Of a stretch of 64,000 nt of DNA, positions 28,691 to 38,279 are shown in pieces (the first letter of the stretch is position 1; every line of letters begins with the position of its first letter). Source of the DNA: Dokdonella sp. GTDB taxonomy: Bacteria; Pseudomonadota; Gammaproteobacteria; Xanthomonadales; Rhodanobacteraceae. A program made the translations under genes and the position numbers. A model generated the notes under the pieces. It was not told where the DNA came from, ran no database searches, and worked only from the letters and a program-made list of their open reading frames with translations. The DNA is taken from positions 35,949-99,948 of the forward strand of contig NZ_JAHCAQ010000014.1 in assembly GCF_019634845.1 (NCBI RefSeq), written 5' to 3'.

Positions 28691-28873
28691 GCCCCGTCAT
28701 GCGCTGCCGCCGTCGGATGCACGGCAGCGGCAGGGATGCGCGCATGGCGGACTCCATGCGCAGCGCCGGGCCGGTCAGCGCCAGGCTGGGCCGAATGCGG
28801 CGCAACGGCACCGCATCGTCGGCGCCGGTTGCGATGCGGTTGCCGCGGCGGTCACGCCATGCGCTGCGGCCAC

Positions 28874-28902
28874 AAAAAAACGGCGCCGTTGCCGGCGCCG
28901 TT
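28874..28902 (-). terminator. Rho-independent terminator of the Ser/Thr kinase gene
   Basis: Read on the minus strand: an ACGGCGCC arm, a short loop, the GGCGCCGT arm and then a run of T. It lies 24 bases after the kinase stop. On the plus strand the same hairpin has no T-run, so it mainly serves the kinase gene. Confidence 0.88.
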
Positions 28903-28925
28903 GGTCATCAAGCGGGATTGCACGA

Positions 28926-30863
28926 TCAGCCGCGACCACCCCGCTGGCGGAACTCGGCGATGCGGCTGTCGATCGTGTCGAGCAGCGGTTCGATCGCCTC
29001 GCGCGCCTTCTCGGCCGCATTGAGGCTCGTGAAGTTGACCTGCTCGCCGCCGCCGCGCCACATCACGCTGCCGTCAGACACGCGGTAGGCGCGTACGCCC
29101 AGTTGCACCGTGTACAGCGTCGAGGCCTGGCCGTAGTAGGTCATGACCTGTGAACCGACCGGCCGCGCATGCACGAACACCACGGCATCGGCCTTGCCGG
29201 CCAGCGCGCGCAGGTTGGGCGAGTCGCCCCGTCCACGACCGCCTTCGATGACGCGGAAACCGCGGCTCTTGAGCAGGTCGATGAGGGCGTCCTCGGCCGG
29301 GCCCGAGATCACGTCGTCGCCGCTGGCGATGACGGCGATCGTCGGCACGCGCGGCCGCGGCGGTGCAGCGGGTTGCTGCGGCGGAGTTGCCGTCGCGACC
29401 TGCTGACCGCTGGCGGCCGCGTCGGCGGCGGCCTTGGCGGCCGGCAGTTCCTGCAACGCTTCGGCGCCGGCCTGCGAGGCGCGTGCGGCCGGCGCGCCGG
29501 CATCATCATTTGCCGCCGGTTGGGCGGCCACGCTGTCGCTGCCGACGCTCGTCGGGCTGGCACTGGCTGGCGCCGGCTCGCTCGCCTGGCTTGCCGGTGC
29601 GGGCGGGGTCGTGCTCGCGATCTGCGTGGCCGGCGCGGTGACGGCAGGCGGCGCGTCCGCAACCGTCGCGGCCGGCGCCGCCGGCTGGCCGAACAGGCCG
29701 GCCAGCATCGGCACGCGCGCGCGCATCGCATAGGCACCGCCGACCACGAGCAGCAGCGCCGCTGCGGCGATCGCCCACGGCAGCGCCGAACGGCGCGGCG
29801 CGGTCTGGCCACGCAACGTGGTGGGTTGGCCCAGCACCGACTGGTGTGCGGCGGCGCCAGCCACCGGCGGCGGCTGCGGCTGGCCGCTGGTGGTGATGTG
29901 GGTGTTGGCCTGGGCGCCCAGCGCGGGCATCGGCGTGCGTGGCGTCTGCGGCAGCGACACCTGGCCCGAAGCAGGCGTCTTCTGGCCGATCATCGTCGCC
30001 GCGGCGGCCGAGATCCTGGTTTGGATCGTGATCGGGCCACCCTTGGCCACCAGCGGGTGTTGGTTGATGTCGGCGACGACCGCATGGCAGTCCTGGTAGC
30101 GATCGGCCGGATCCTTGGCGATCATCTTGGTCAGGATGGCGGCGATCTGCGGGTCGACGTCGGCGTTGAGTGAGCGCACGTCGGGAATTTCCGCCTTGAC
30201 GACCTCGAGCATGAGGCCCAGCGGCGATTCGTCGTTGAACGGCATCTTGCCGGTCAGCATCTCGAACAACACGATGCCGAGCGAGAAGATGTCCGAACGG
30301 CGATCGACCGGCTTGCCCAGGCACACCTCGGGCGAGAGATAGCCGGGCGTGCCGACGAACTCGCCGGTGGTGGTGAGCTTCTTGGACAGATCCTGGTTCG
30401 ACAGCGCGATGCCGAAGTCGGCGATCTTGACCGAGCCACGGCTCGTGATCATGAGGTTGCCAGGCTTGATGTCGCGGTGGATCACGCCGTGGTCGTGCGC
30501 GGTGGCCAGGCCCAGCGCGGTCTGCTGGATGACCTTGGCCGCTTGTTCCACCGTCAGGCGATGGTCGCGCTTGAGCATCGAGCCCAGCGACTCGCCCTCG
30601 ACGAACTCCATCACGAAGTAGGTCTGGCCCTCGTCTTCGCCGATGAAGTAGATCTGGATGATGTGCGGATCGTTGAGCGCAGCCATGCTGCGCGCTTCGC
30701 GCAGGAAACGCTCCTTGACCGCAGCATCATGTGCGAGCGAGTCGGCCAGCACCTTGATCGCGACATAGCGGTTGAGTGATGCCTCGTAGCCCTTGTAGAC
30801 CACACCCATGCCGCCGCGGCCCAGTTCGGCAACGATGTCGTAATGGCCCAGACGCGTTTTCAT
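28926..30863 (-). CDS. Transmembrane Ser/Thr protein kinase (PknB-like) with periplasmic domain
   Basis: 645 residues. The kinase domain spans about 8-270: glycine loop GRGGMGVVY, Lys37 (VAIKVL), catalytic HRDIKPGN with Asp131 and DFG at 149-151, plus the activation segment GTPGYLSPE. A Gly/Pro/Ala-rich linker follows, then one membrane span (about 357-379), a low-complexity Ala/Pro linker and a C-terminal domain of about 140 residues (from TIAVIASGDDV). The latter resembles periplasmic alpha/beta domains that test for a second copy of an activity but cannot be named. GGAGGAATG supports the start at 30863. The substrate is unknown. Confidence 0.9.
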   Translation of the reverse strand: MKTRLGHYDIVAELGRGGMGVVYKGYEASLNRYVAIKVLADSLAHDAAVKERFLREARSMAALNDPHIIQIYFIGEDEGQTYFVMEFVEGESLGSMLKRDHRLTVEQAAKVIQQTALGLATAHDHGVIHRDIKPGNLMITSRGSVKIADFGIALSNQDLSKKLTTTGEFVGTPGYLSPEVCLGKPVDRRSDIFSLGIVLFEMLTGKMPFNDESPLGLMLEVVKAEIPDVRSLNADVDPQIAAILTKMIAKDPADRYQDCHAVVADINQHPLVAKGGPITIQTRISAAAATMIGQKTPASGQVSLPQTPRTPMPALGAQANTHITTSGQPQPPPVAGAAAHQSVLGQPTTLRGQTAPRRSALPWAIAAAALLLVVGGAYAMRARVPMLAGLFGQPAAPAATVADAPPAVTAPATQIASTTPPAPASQASEPAPASASPTSVGSDSVAAQPAANDDAGAPAARASQAGAEALQELPAAKAAADAAASGQQVATATPPQQPAAPPRPRVPTIAVIASGDDVISGPAEDALIDLLKSRGFRVIEGGRGRGDSPNLRALAGKADAVVFVHARPVGSQVMTYYGQASTLYTVQLGVRAYRVSDGSVMWRGGGEQVNFTSLNAAEKAREAIEPLLDTIDSRIAEFRQRGGRG

Positions 30864-31123
30864 GGCATTCCTCCGAAGCGACGCCTTGCAAGTGGGAGGG
30901 TTGCCTTGCAGTGCCGCTGCGGGCATCCCCCGGCGGCCCCATCCGCGAGCAGCGCCGAAATGGCGCTGGCGGCGGGTACCGTTGCGGTGAATCCTACACC
31001 GCGCCCATGCGGCGATGTCCGGAACCCTTCGACCCCGGCTTGTGCGCCTGCATCACGGCCAAAGCGTGATGCATTGGGCACTCCGGGGCACGCGCCGGCG
31101 ACCGGCGTTGCTGCCGCTGCTCG

Positions 31124-31942
31124 TCAGGGCAGCGCCGGCAGGGCCAGCAACAGCGCCCCGAGCACGATCCGGTACACCGCGAATGGGGTGAAGCGGTGCC
31201 CGCGGATGTAGCCGAGCAGCCACCTGACGGTGGCGAAGCCGGTGACGAGCGAGACCGTGAAGGCGAGTGCGAGCGCCCCCCAGTCCTCGTGCAGGCCGTC
31301 GTGTCCGATCGCCTTGTACAGTTCGTAGCCGCTGGCCGCGAACATCGTCGGGATGCCGACGAGGAAGGCGAACTCGGTGGCCGCGGCGCGGTTGTTGGCG
31401 CCGGCCAGCATGGCGATGAAGATCGTGGCGGCCGAACGCGAGGTGCCCGGGAACACGCCGGCTACCACCTGGGCCAGGCCGACCAGCACCGCCACGCGCC
31501 AACTGATCGCGGCATGCTCGGGCCGCCGCCCGGCCAGCCACTCGGCGGCGAGCATCCACACCCCGCCGAGGATCAGTGCCCAGGCGATCGGCGCCACCGT
31601 TTCGGGCAGCTTGAAGCCGCCCCTGGCGACGATGAAGCCAAGCACGCCGGTGATGAGGAATGCCACGCCGAGCTTGAATGCGTAGTCGCGGTTGGCGCGT
31701 TGGGCAAGGCCGGTCGCCAGTTGCCACAGGCGTTCGCGGTAGATCAGCGCGACGGCGAGGATCGCGCCGGCCTGGATCACCACGTTGAAGACATCCGAGC
31801 GCGCGCCGAGCCAGTGTTCGGCGATCAGCAGGTGGCCCGTGCTCGAGATCGGCAGGAATTCGGTGACGCCTTCGATGAGGCCGAGCAGCAGCGTGGCGGC
31901 GAGGTCGGACACGGCCAGTCCTGGAGCGGTGGAATCGTCCAT
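31124..31942 (-). CDS. uppP: Undecaprenyl-diphosphatase UppP (BacA)
   Basis: Dephosphorylates undecaprenyl diphosphate to recycle the peptidoglycan carrier lipid. The 272-residue inner-membrane protein has about 8 spans. Both signature motifs are present: the N-terminal EGVTEFLPISSTGHLLI and the internal PGTSRSAATI. The ATG at 31942 was preferred to a GTG at 31957 because it gives the usual short N-terminus. It is divergent from glnA. Confidence 0.96.
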   Translation of the reverse strand: MDDSTAPGLAVSDLAATLLLGLIEGVTEFLPISSTGHLLIAEHWLGARSDVFNVVIQAGAILAVALIYRERLWQLATGLAQRANRDYAFKLGVAFLITGVLGFIVARGGFKLPETVAPIAWALILGGVWMLAAEWLAGRRPEHAAISWRVAVLVGLAQVVAGVFPGTSRSAATIFIAMLAGANNRAAATEFAFLVGIPTMFAASGYELYKAIGHDGLHEDWGALALAFTVSLVTGFATVRWLLGYIRGHRFTPFAVYRIVLGALLLALPALP

Positions 31943-31982
31943 TCTAAGCCGCGGCACGGGCCGGGCCGGTGCTGCCGGTTGG

Positions 31983-32024
31983 GCGCACCATTAAAGTGCA
32001 GATGACGCACCATAATGATGCGTC
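31983..32024 (+). promoter_or_regulatory. Two NtrC-like enhancer sites upstream of glnA
   Basis: Site 1 (31983-32000) has halves GCACCA and AAGTGC. Site 2 (32004-32024) has arms GACGCA and TGCGTC with core GCACCA-3-TGATGC. Both resemble the GCACCA-3-TGGTGC consensus of NtrC sites. They lie about 95 and 118 bases before the predicted sigma-54 start, similar to the E. coli glnAp2 enhancer arrangement. Confidence 0.65.
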
Positions 32025-32083
32025 GCTTACATTCGCCGGTATCGCCTGTCGCGCTGGGCCGCCCTTGGCGACCGTGCCGGCGC

Positions 32084-32099
32084 TGGCACGGGCCTTGCT
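32084..32099 (+). promoter_or_regulatory. Sigma-54 promoter of glnA
   Basis: TGGCAC (32084-32089), 5 bases and TTGCT (32095-32099) match the -24/-12 consensus exactly, with GG and GC separated by 10 bases. Transcription would start near 32110, 27 bases before the ATG. Confidence 0.88.
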
Positions 32100-32136
32100 G
32101 CAGTGTCGCCATCCTTTCCCAATCACGGATCGCGCC

Positions 32137-33549
32137 ATGACCGCCGTTGCCAACCTGCTCAAGAAGATCGCCGACGAGGAGATCGAGTTCGTCGACCTGC
32201 GTTTTGCCGACATGCTCGGCAAGGAACACCACGTCACCTATCCGGAGCATTCGGTCGATGAAAGCCTGTTCGAGGACGGCAAGATGTTCGATGGCTCCTC
32301 GATCGCCGGCTGGAAGGGCATCGCCGAATCGGACATGGTGCTGATGCCCGATGCCGAGGCCGCGTTCGTCGATCCGTTCATGTCCGACAAGACCCTGGTC
32401 GTGCAATGCGACGTGCTCGAGCCGAGCACGATGCAGGCCTATGCGCGCGACCCACGCTCGATCGCGCGCCGCGCCGAGGCCTTTCTCAAGTCCACCGGCA
32501 TAGCCGACGCCGCGTACTTTGGCCCCGAGCCCGAGTTCTTCATCTTCGACTCGGTGCGCTATCGCAACGACATGGGCCATGTGTCCTACCAGATCGGCTC
32601 GGAAGAGGCGGCCTGGTCGACCCACAAGGGCTTCGACGGCGAAAACCATGGCCACCGCGGCGGCGTCAAGGGCGGCTACTTCCCGGTGCCGCCGGTCGAC
32701 AGCTTCCAGGACCTGCGCAGCCAGATGTGCAAGGTGCTCGAGCAGATCGGCCAGGTGGTCGAGGTGCACCACCACGAAGTGGCCAATGCCGGCCAGTGCG
32801 AAATCGGCACGCGCTTCAACACGCTGCTGCGCAAGGCCGACGAACTGATCGCGATGAAATACGTGGTCAAGAACGTCGCCCACCAGTACGGCAAGACGGT
32901 CACCTTCATGCCCAAGCCGATCGTCGGCGACAACGGCTCGGGCATGCACGTGCACCAGTCATTGGCCAAGGCGGGCCAGAACCTGTTCGCCGGCGATCTC
33001 TATGGCGGCCTGTCGCAGACGGCGCTGCATTACATCGGCGGCATCTTCAAGCACGCGCGTGCGATCAACGCCTTCGCCAACTCGAGCACCAACAGCTACA
33101 AGCGGCTGGTACCGGGTTTCGAGGCGCCGGTCATGCTGGCCTATTCGGCGCGCAACCGTTCGGCGAGCTGCCGCATCCCGTTCGTGCACAGCGCCAAGGC
33201 GCGTCGCATCGAAGTGCGCTTCCCCGATCCGGTCAACAGCGGCTATCTCACCTTCAGCGCGCTGCTGATGGCGGGTCTCGACGGCATCATCAACAAGATC
33301 GATCCGGGCGCGCCGTCGGACAAGGATCTCTACGATCTGCCGCCCGAGGAAGAGAAGAACATTCCGACCGTGTGTTCCTCGCTCGACCAGGCGCTGGAGG
33401 CGCTCGACAGGGATCGCGGCTTCCTCAAGGCCGGTGGCGTGTTCACCGACGACTTCATCGACGCCTACATCGAGACCAAGATGGCCGAGGTGACGCGCTT
33501 CCGCGCCGCCACCCATCCGCTCGAATATCAGATGTACTACGCGATCTGA
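32137..33549 (+). CDS. glnA: Glutamine synthetase type I
   Basis: ATP-dependent amidation of glutamate. 470 residues, the size of GSI-beta (E. coli 469). Signatures include [31 protein letters not shown] and the GSI-beta adenylylation loop [14 protein letters not shown] with target Tyr at about 399. That loop implies control by a GlnE adenylyltransferase in addition to the sigma-54/NtrC elements upstream. The ATG at 32137 was chosen by homology; upstream in-frame codons cover the promoter. Confidence 0.98.
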   Translation: MTAVANLLKKIADEEIEFVDLRFADMLGKEHHVTYPEHSVDESLFEDGKMFDGSSIAGWKGIAESDMVLMPDAEAAFVDPFMSDKTLVVQCDVLEPSTMQAYARDPRSIARRAEAFLKSTGIADAAYFGPEPEFFIFDSVRYRNDMGHVSYQIGSEEAAWSTHKGFDGENHGHRGGVKGGYFPVPPVDSFQDLRSQMCKVLEQIGQVVEVHHHEVANAGQCEIGTRFNTLLRKADELIAMKYVVKNVAHQYGKTVTFMPKPIVGDNGSGMHVHQSLAKAGQNLFAGDLYGGLSQTALHYIGGIFKHARAINAFANSSTNSYKRLVPGFEAPVMLAYSARNRSASCRIPFVHSAKARRIEVRFPDPVNSGYLTFSALLMAGLDGIINKIDPGAPSDKDLYDLPPEEEKNIPTVCSSLDQALEALDRDRGFLKAGGVFTDDFIDAYIETKMAEVTRFRAATHPLEYQMYYAI

Positions 33550-33757
33550 GCGCAGTCGCGCGCGAAGCCGCCGAGCGGGCCGCGCGTCGCAACGCAGGAA
33601 ATCGCCCAGCGGACTCGACTGCCCCAGGCATCGCTTGGGCCGTCGAGCAGGTTCAACTGGCGCGGTCTGCAGTGTCCGACCCTCATCGTCGGCATGCCGA
33701 GGCCGAGGAAGCCCGCGCCTATCGACATCGACAACCGCTGCGCGCCACCAGAACGAA

Positions 33758-33783
33758 ACAAGGGCCGGATGCCCGGCCCTTGT
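33758..33783. terminator. Bidirectional hairpin between glnA and the GlsB/YeaQ gene
   Basis: ACAAGGGCCGG (33758-33768) pairs with CCGGCCCTTGT (33773-33783) around a 4-base loop. It lies 208 bases after glnA and 19 bases after the convergent membrane-protein gene. T-rich sequence on both exits is short. Confidence 0.75.
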
Positions 33784-33802
33784 CGCTTTCGCCCGCGCCA
33801 GC

Positions 33803-34057
33803 TCACGCTCGCTTGATCAAGCCGATCAGTACCAGCAGGATCACCGCGCCGATCAGCGCATGGATGATCGCAGCGATGATGCCGCCACCGATCGAGAGCC
33901 CGATCGCCGGCAGCAGCCAGCCTGCGATGAACGCGCCGACGATGCCGACCACGATGTTGCCGACGAGGCCGAAGCCGTGACCCTTGACGATCTGCCCCGC
34001 GAGCCAGCCCGCCACCGCACCCACAACCAGGAAGATGAGAATCGATTCGACTGCCAC
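33803..34057 (-). CDS. GlsB/YeaQ/YmgE family stress-response membrane protein
   Basis: 84 residues with three glycine-rich membrane segments; most of the chain is hydrophobic (FLVVGAVAGWLAGQIVKG, GNIVVGIVGAFIAGWLLP). This is the transglycosylase-associated family induced in stress in several bacteria; its biochemical role is unknown. The GTG at 34057 is chosen because GGAGAG lies 5 bases upstream and the family starts there; the longer frame adds unrelated sequence. Confidence 0.88.
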   Translation of the reverse strand: MAVESILIFLVVGAVAGWLAGQIVKGHGFGLVGNIVVGIVGAFIAGWLLPAIGLSIGGGIIAAIIHALIGAVILLVLIGLIKRA

Positions 34058-34231
34058 GCCACTCTCCGCTGAGGTCGTCGCTCGTGCGACCGACCGATTC
34101 TGCCGCAGCGGGACGGCCGATGCATGGTGCGATGCCGCGATGCGGCCGCGCCCCAATCGCAGGCAGGGCGAGTTCGGCCACTTCGCCGCGCCTGGACGCG
34201 ACCGTGGCGCGACCGGCAGCGGCCCGCCACG

Positions 34232-35068
34232 TCACGGCGCAGCCGGGTCGATCGCGGCCATGTGGTCGGACAGACGCATCAACGTGACCACATCCTGGCG
34301 GTTGTGGTCGAGCACGCGGGCGAGGTTGCGGCTCGACTCACCGCGCAGGAAGGCCAGCCATGCCGCCGGCGCCTGCGCACCGGGCAGGTCGTCATCGCGC
34401 ACGATGCGCAGCGCCTGACGTTCGATCGTGGCGAGGCGGCAGTTCTCGAACACGCCACGGTAGCGGCGTCGCACCGGATGCAGCCAGTCCAGGTGCGGCA
34501 GTTCGGCGAGGCGATGATCAACGTGGTTGAGGCGCAGACGCCCCTTGAGCAGCGGCGCGTCGTAGCTCTTGCCGTTGTAGCTGACGAGGATCGCCGCGGG
34601 GTCGAGCCAAGCGTTGAACAGGCGCAGCATCGCCGCCTCGCCCGCCATCGTCGTGAGATAGAGCTGGCGCACCGTGAGGCGGTCGGCGCACCAGCGGGCG
34701 CTGCCGATCATGAAGGCACGTGTGCCGACGCCGCCGGCCAGGCCCGTGGTCTCGGTGTCGAAGCAGACCAGACGCGAGCGTTCGATCGGCGCCTGCGCCA
34801 GCCACGGCAGCATCAGTCGCGGATTGGCCGCGTAGGCGAACGTGCGCTCGACGAGGTACACGCCGGCGGCGACTTCCACACCCGCTGGCGCCGCCAGCAC
34901 GGGGCGCGGCGCTGCACGCCGCTGTTCGCGCGCGTGCAGCAGTGCGCGCAAGGCATCGGGCGGTCGCGGCGCCAGGGCCGTCGCGCCCAGCAACGGCGCC
35001 GGCGTGGCGAGCGCGCCGGCGCCGGCCTGCGCGCGCAGCCGCGCCAGCCGGTCGTGCAAGGCGCTCAT
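34232..35068 (-). CDS. MrfB-like DEDD exonuclease (YprB family)
   Basis: A 278-residue RNase H-like nuclease. Exonuclease motifs: Exo I FDTETTGLAGG, Exo II VSYNGKSYDAPLLKGR and Exo III HNRQDVVTLMRL. It starts inside the stop of the upstream helicase gene (ATGA), so the two are translationally coupled. In Bacillus subtilis the pair YprA/YprB (MrfA/MrfB) repairs mitomycin C adducts independently of UvrABC, and this pair matches it in order and domain content. Function here is inferred from that parallel. Confidence 0.85.
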   Translation of the reverse strand: MSALHDRLARLRAQAGAGALATPAPLLGATALAPRPPDALRALLHAREQRRAAPRPVLAAPAGVEVAAGVYLVERTFAYAANPRLMLPWLAQAPIERSRLVCFDTETTGLAGGVGTRAFMIGSARWCADRLTVRQLYLTTMAGEAAMLRLFNAWLDPAAILVSYNGKSYDAPLLKGRLRLNHVDHRLAELPHLDWLHPVRRRYRGVFENCRLATIERQALRIVRDDDLPGAQAPAAWLAFLRGESSRNLARVLDHNRQDVVTLMRLSDHMAAIDPAAP

Positions 35069-37452
35069 GCCGCCAACAGGCTCAGCACCGCGACCGCCAG
35101 CTCGGCCTGGCTCGGCTGCGGCGTGTCGCTGGCGAGGATCGGGCCGATGCAGGCCGGGCAGCCGCCGTTGCAGTCGCACGACTCGACCAGATCGAGCGCC
35201 GCGCGCACGAGTCCGGCGGCGCCGTGGAACAGCGGCTCGGACAAGCCGATGCCGCCGGCGAAGTTGTCGTACAGGAACAGGGTCGGGCTGAAGCTCGCCG
35301 CGCTGCCGACGGCCACCGCCTCACCCTGCGCATTGCGCCACTGGCCACGCCCCTGCGCGTCGCGGCTGGCGAACCAGGCCGCGTCGCCCGAACCGACGGC
35401 CTTCTGCAGATCGTGGCCATCGGCCATCGCGCGCACGCGCGCCACCGTGTGCAGCGCGTAGGCCGCACCGAGAAAACCGTCGAGCGCATCCTGACGCCGC
35501 TCGAAGGCGGCCTCGAGCACGTCCTGTTCGAGTTGCCACCACAAGGCCGTGGTGTGCAGTTCCTGGTCGGGCAGGTTGACCGGTCCGTAGCCGATGTTCT
35601 CGTGGCTGTAGTAGCGGATCTTCTTGTAGCCCGACACGCGCCGCACCACATGCACCTCGCCGTGGTGGCAAAGGCCCTGGCCACTGCGGCTGCCATCGAA
35701 GCGCGCCAGCACCTTGAGTTTGGTGTAGTCGATCGCGTCGGTGTAGTAATCGGCGTGGGTGGTGGTGACGAAGGCCTTGCGGCCGGCCCAGTCGAGGTGC
35801 TCGACCTGCCATGGCCGCGACTGCACGAGGTAGATCGCGCCCTCGTACAGGGTCAGCGCGGCGCTGGCGTAGTCGACCTCGGCGATGATGGTCTGCCGGC
35901 CCTCGCTGCGGTCGACCACCACGAAGTTGCCGTCGGCGACCGCGCGCAGGTTGACCGCGCCGGCCGGATAGCTGTCGGCGATCCAGTCCCAGCGCGTTCC
36001 TTCCTGGTGCAGCACGCCGGCTTCGGCGAGTACGCCGAGGAACTCGTCGACCGGTGCCTCGCCGAACCGGTCACCCGAGGTGAACGGCAATTCGAACGCG
36101 GCGCAGCGGATGTGATCGAGCAGGATCAGCAGCTGGTCGGGCGCGATGCGGGCCTGTTCCGGCGTGGCCGCGGCGAAGAACTCGGGATGGCGCACCACGT
36201 ACTGATCGAGTGGCGCACTGCTGGCGACGAGCACGCCCAGTGCGGGCCGCTGGCGCCGGCCGGCGCGGCCCAGGCGCTGCCAGCTCGCCGCGATCGAACC
36301 CGGAAAGCCGTTGAGGATCGCGACATCGAGCGCGCCGATGTCCACGCCCAGCTCGAGCGCCGAGGTGCTGACCACGCCGTCGAGCGCGCCGGCGCGCAGC
36401 GCGCGCTCGGTCTGCCGGCGCTCGTTGGGCAGGTAGCCGCCGCGATAGGCGCGGATGCGCTCGCGCTCGCGCGGATCATGGTCGAACACGTCCTTGAGAT
36501 ACTTGGTCAGCACCTCGACCATGAGCCGCGATTGCGCGAACACGATGGTCTTGAGCCCGGCGCGGATTGTCTGCCGCGCCAGTCGCATCGACTGCGAGCG
36601 CGCCGAGGCGCGGATGCCCAGGTCGGGGTTGATGACCGGTGGATTCCACAACAGCACGTGGCGCTCGCCGCATGGCGCGCCGCTGTCGGTGATCGCATGC
36701 ACGGTTTCGCCGACCAGTGCCTCGGCATGCTCGCGTGGGTTGCCGATCGTCGCCGAGCACAGGATGAAGACCGGCTGCACGCCGTAGAACGCGCACACGC
36801 GCTTGAGCCGGCGCACCACGTTGGCGACGTGCGAGCCGAACACGCCGCGGTAACTGTGCACCTCGTCGATCACGATGTAGCGCAGCGACTCGAAGAACTG
36901 CGCCCACTTGGTGTGATGCGGCAGGATCGCCTGGTGCAGCATGTCGGGGTTGCTGACGACGATGTCGCCCTTGAGCCGGATCGCCTGCCGCGCATCGGCC
37001 GGGGTGTCGCCATCGAAGGTGCAGGCGCGCAGACCGAGCGCACCGGCCGTGTTGAGCTCGAGCAGCTCGGCGACCTGGTCCTGCGCCAGCGCCTTGGTCG
37101 GGAACAGGTACAGCGCCTTGGCGCGCTGCGCATGCACGGCGGCAAGCACGGGCAGGTTGTAGCACAGCGTCTTGCCCGACGCGGTCGGCGTGACCACCAC
37201 CACATGCTCGCCCGCCGTCACGTGGTCCCAGGCCTCGCGCTGGTGGCTGTACAGCCGCTCGATGCCGCGCGCCGCCAGCGCGGTGCCGAGCGCCGGTGCC
37301 AGATCGGGCGGAAATTCGCGCCAGCGTGCCGGCTGCGCCGGGCGTTGCAGGTGGCCGCTGATGCGCTCGCCGTACTTGTCGAGCCAGCGCGCGACGAGGC
37401 GCGTGACCGGCGCAGCGGCACGATCGGTCGGGGTGGCGTCGACGGACGACAT
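35065..37452 (-). CDS. MrfA-like DEAD/DEAH helicase with DUF1998 (YprA family)
   Basis: A 795-residue SF2 helicase. Walker A is TPTASGKTLCYNLP and Walker B is IDEVHSYRG. Motif III is LCSATIGNP, followed by STSALELGVDIGALD and the Arg-finger motif QRLGRAGRR. The C-terminal DUF1998 region ends in the four-cysteine cluster CDCNGGCPAC typical of MrfA. It is the partner of the exonuclease encoded next (ATGA overlap). The pair forms a candidate UvrABC-independent excision system for mitomycin-type adducts. Confidence 0.9.
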   Translation of the reverse strand: MSSVDATPTDRAAAPVTRLVARWLDKYGERISGHLQRPAQPARWREFPPDLAPALGTALAARGIERLYSHQREAWDHVTAGEHVVVVTPTASGKTLCYNLPVLAAVHAQRAKALYLFPTKALAQDQVAELLELNTAGALGLRACTFDGDTPADARQAIRLKGDIVVSNPDMLHQAILPHHTKWAQFFESLRYIVIDEVHSYRGVFGSHVANVVRRLKRVCAFYGVQPVFILCSATIGNPREHAEALVGETVHAITDSGAPCGERHVLLWNPPVINPDLGIRASARSQSMRLARQTIRAGLKTIVFAQSRLMVEVLTKYLKDVFDHDPRERERIRAYRGGYLPNERRQTERALRAGALDGVVSTSALELGVDIGALDVAILNGFPGSIAASWQRLGRAGRRQRPALGVLVASSAPLDQYVVRHPEFFAAATPEQARIAPDQLLILLDHIRCAAFELPFTSGDRFGEAPVDEFLGVLAEAGVLHQEGTRWDWIADSYPAGAVNLRAVADGNFVVVDRSEGRQTIIAEVDYASAALTLYEGAIYLVQSRPWQVEHLDWAGRKAFVTTTHADYYTDAIDYTKLKVLARFDGSRSGQGLCHHGEVHVVRRVSGYKKIRYYSHENIGYGPVNLPDQELHTTALWWQLEQDVLEAAFERRQDALDGFLGAAYALHTVARVRAMADGHDLQKAVGSGDAAWFASRDAQGRGQWRNAQGEAVAVGSAASFSPTLFLYDNFAGGIGLSEPLFHGAAGLVRAALDLVESCDCNGGCPACIGPILASDTPQPSQAELAVAVLSLLAA

Positions 37453-37522
37453 CGCAGGCTCCGCAGTGGCGATGCCGTGATATCGGCGTTCGCCGTCTCA
37501 GATCCTGCGACTGGCGCTGGAC

Positions 37523-38248
37523 TCAGCCCATGCCACCATTGATGCCGATGACCTGGCCGTTGATGTAGGCGGCTGCATCCGAGCACAGGAAGGCGACGAG
37601 CGCGGCGACCTCGTCGGGCCGGCCCATGCGCGCCGCCGGCACCATCGCCTTGAGCTGTGCCTCATCGAACAGGTCCTGGCTCATGCGCCCGGCGATCACA
37701 CCCGGCGCGACCACGTTGGCGCTGATCCCGCGCGAGGCCATCTCGCGCGCCAGGCAGCGCACGGCACCGTGCAGGCCGGCCTTGGCCGCCGCGTAGTTGG
37801 CCTGGCCGCGGTTGCCGAGCACGGCGGCAACCGACGACAGCGCCACCACGCGGCCCCAGCGCTGGCGCGCCATCGTCAGCAGCAGTGGCTGGCTGACGTG
37901 GAAGAAGCCATGCAGCGAGACGTCGATGACGCGTCGCCACTGCGCTTCCTGCATGCCGGCCAGCGGTGCATCGTCGTGGATGCCGGCGTTGTGGACGAGG
38001 ATGTCGATGGCGCCGTCGGCAAGCTCGGCTTCGAGCGCAGCGCGCGTGGCGGCGCCATCGGCGAGGTCGAAGCACACCGCGCGGGCCTGCCCGCCGGCGG
38101 CGTGGATGGCCTCGACCACCGCCTGCGCGCGCTCGGGCGCGCTGTGCGCGTGCACGAGCAGGGCGCAGCCGCGCGCCGCCAGCTCGCGCGCGATCGCCGC
38201 GCCGATATCGCCGCTGCCTCCCGTGACCAGTGCGCGTCGTTGCCTCAT
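37523..38248 (-). CDS. 3-ketoacyl-ACP reductase of aryl-polyene type (ApeQ/FabG-like)
   Basis: A 241-residue SDR. Cofactor motif TGGSGDIG at 9-16, NAG at 87-89, catalytic Ser139, Tyr152 and Lys156, and C-terminal YINGQVIGINGGMG. All features match FabG. The GGMG ending and short length are shared with the ketoreductases of xanthomonadin/aryl-polyene clusters. It stands alone between a repair operon and a peptidase, on the same strand as the other aryl-polyene genes and in the position expected between ApeP (48.1-48.6 kb) and the ketosynthase (20.7-21.9 kb). Confidence 0.82.
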   Translation of the reverse strand: MRQRRALVTGGSGDIGAAIARELAARGCALLVHAHSAPERAQAVVEAIHAAGGQARAVCFDLADGAATRAALEAELADGAIDILVHNAGIHDDAPLAGMQEAQWRRVIDVSLHGFFHVSQPLLLTMARQRWGRVVALSSVAAVLGNRGQANYAAAKAGLHGAVRCLAREMASRGISANVVAPGVIAGRMSQDLFDEAQLKAMVPAARMGRPDEVAALVAFLCSDAAAYINGQVIGINGGMG

Positions 38249-38279
38249 GTCCGCTCCATCGCTTCGCCGCGTGGCGGCC

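Noticed and set aside
28691-28925. Small gene between uvrD and the kinase
   Set aside because: Only frame shadows are open; no ribosome site or conserved motif; the region holds the kinase terminator.
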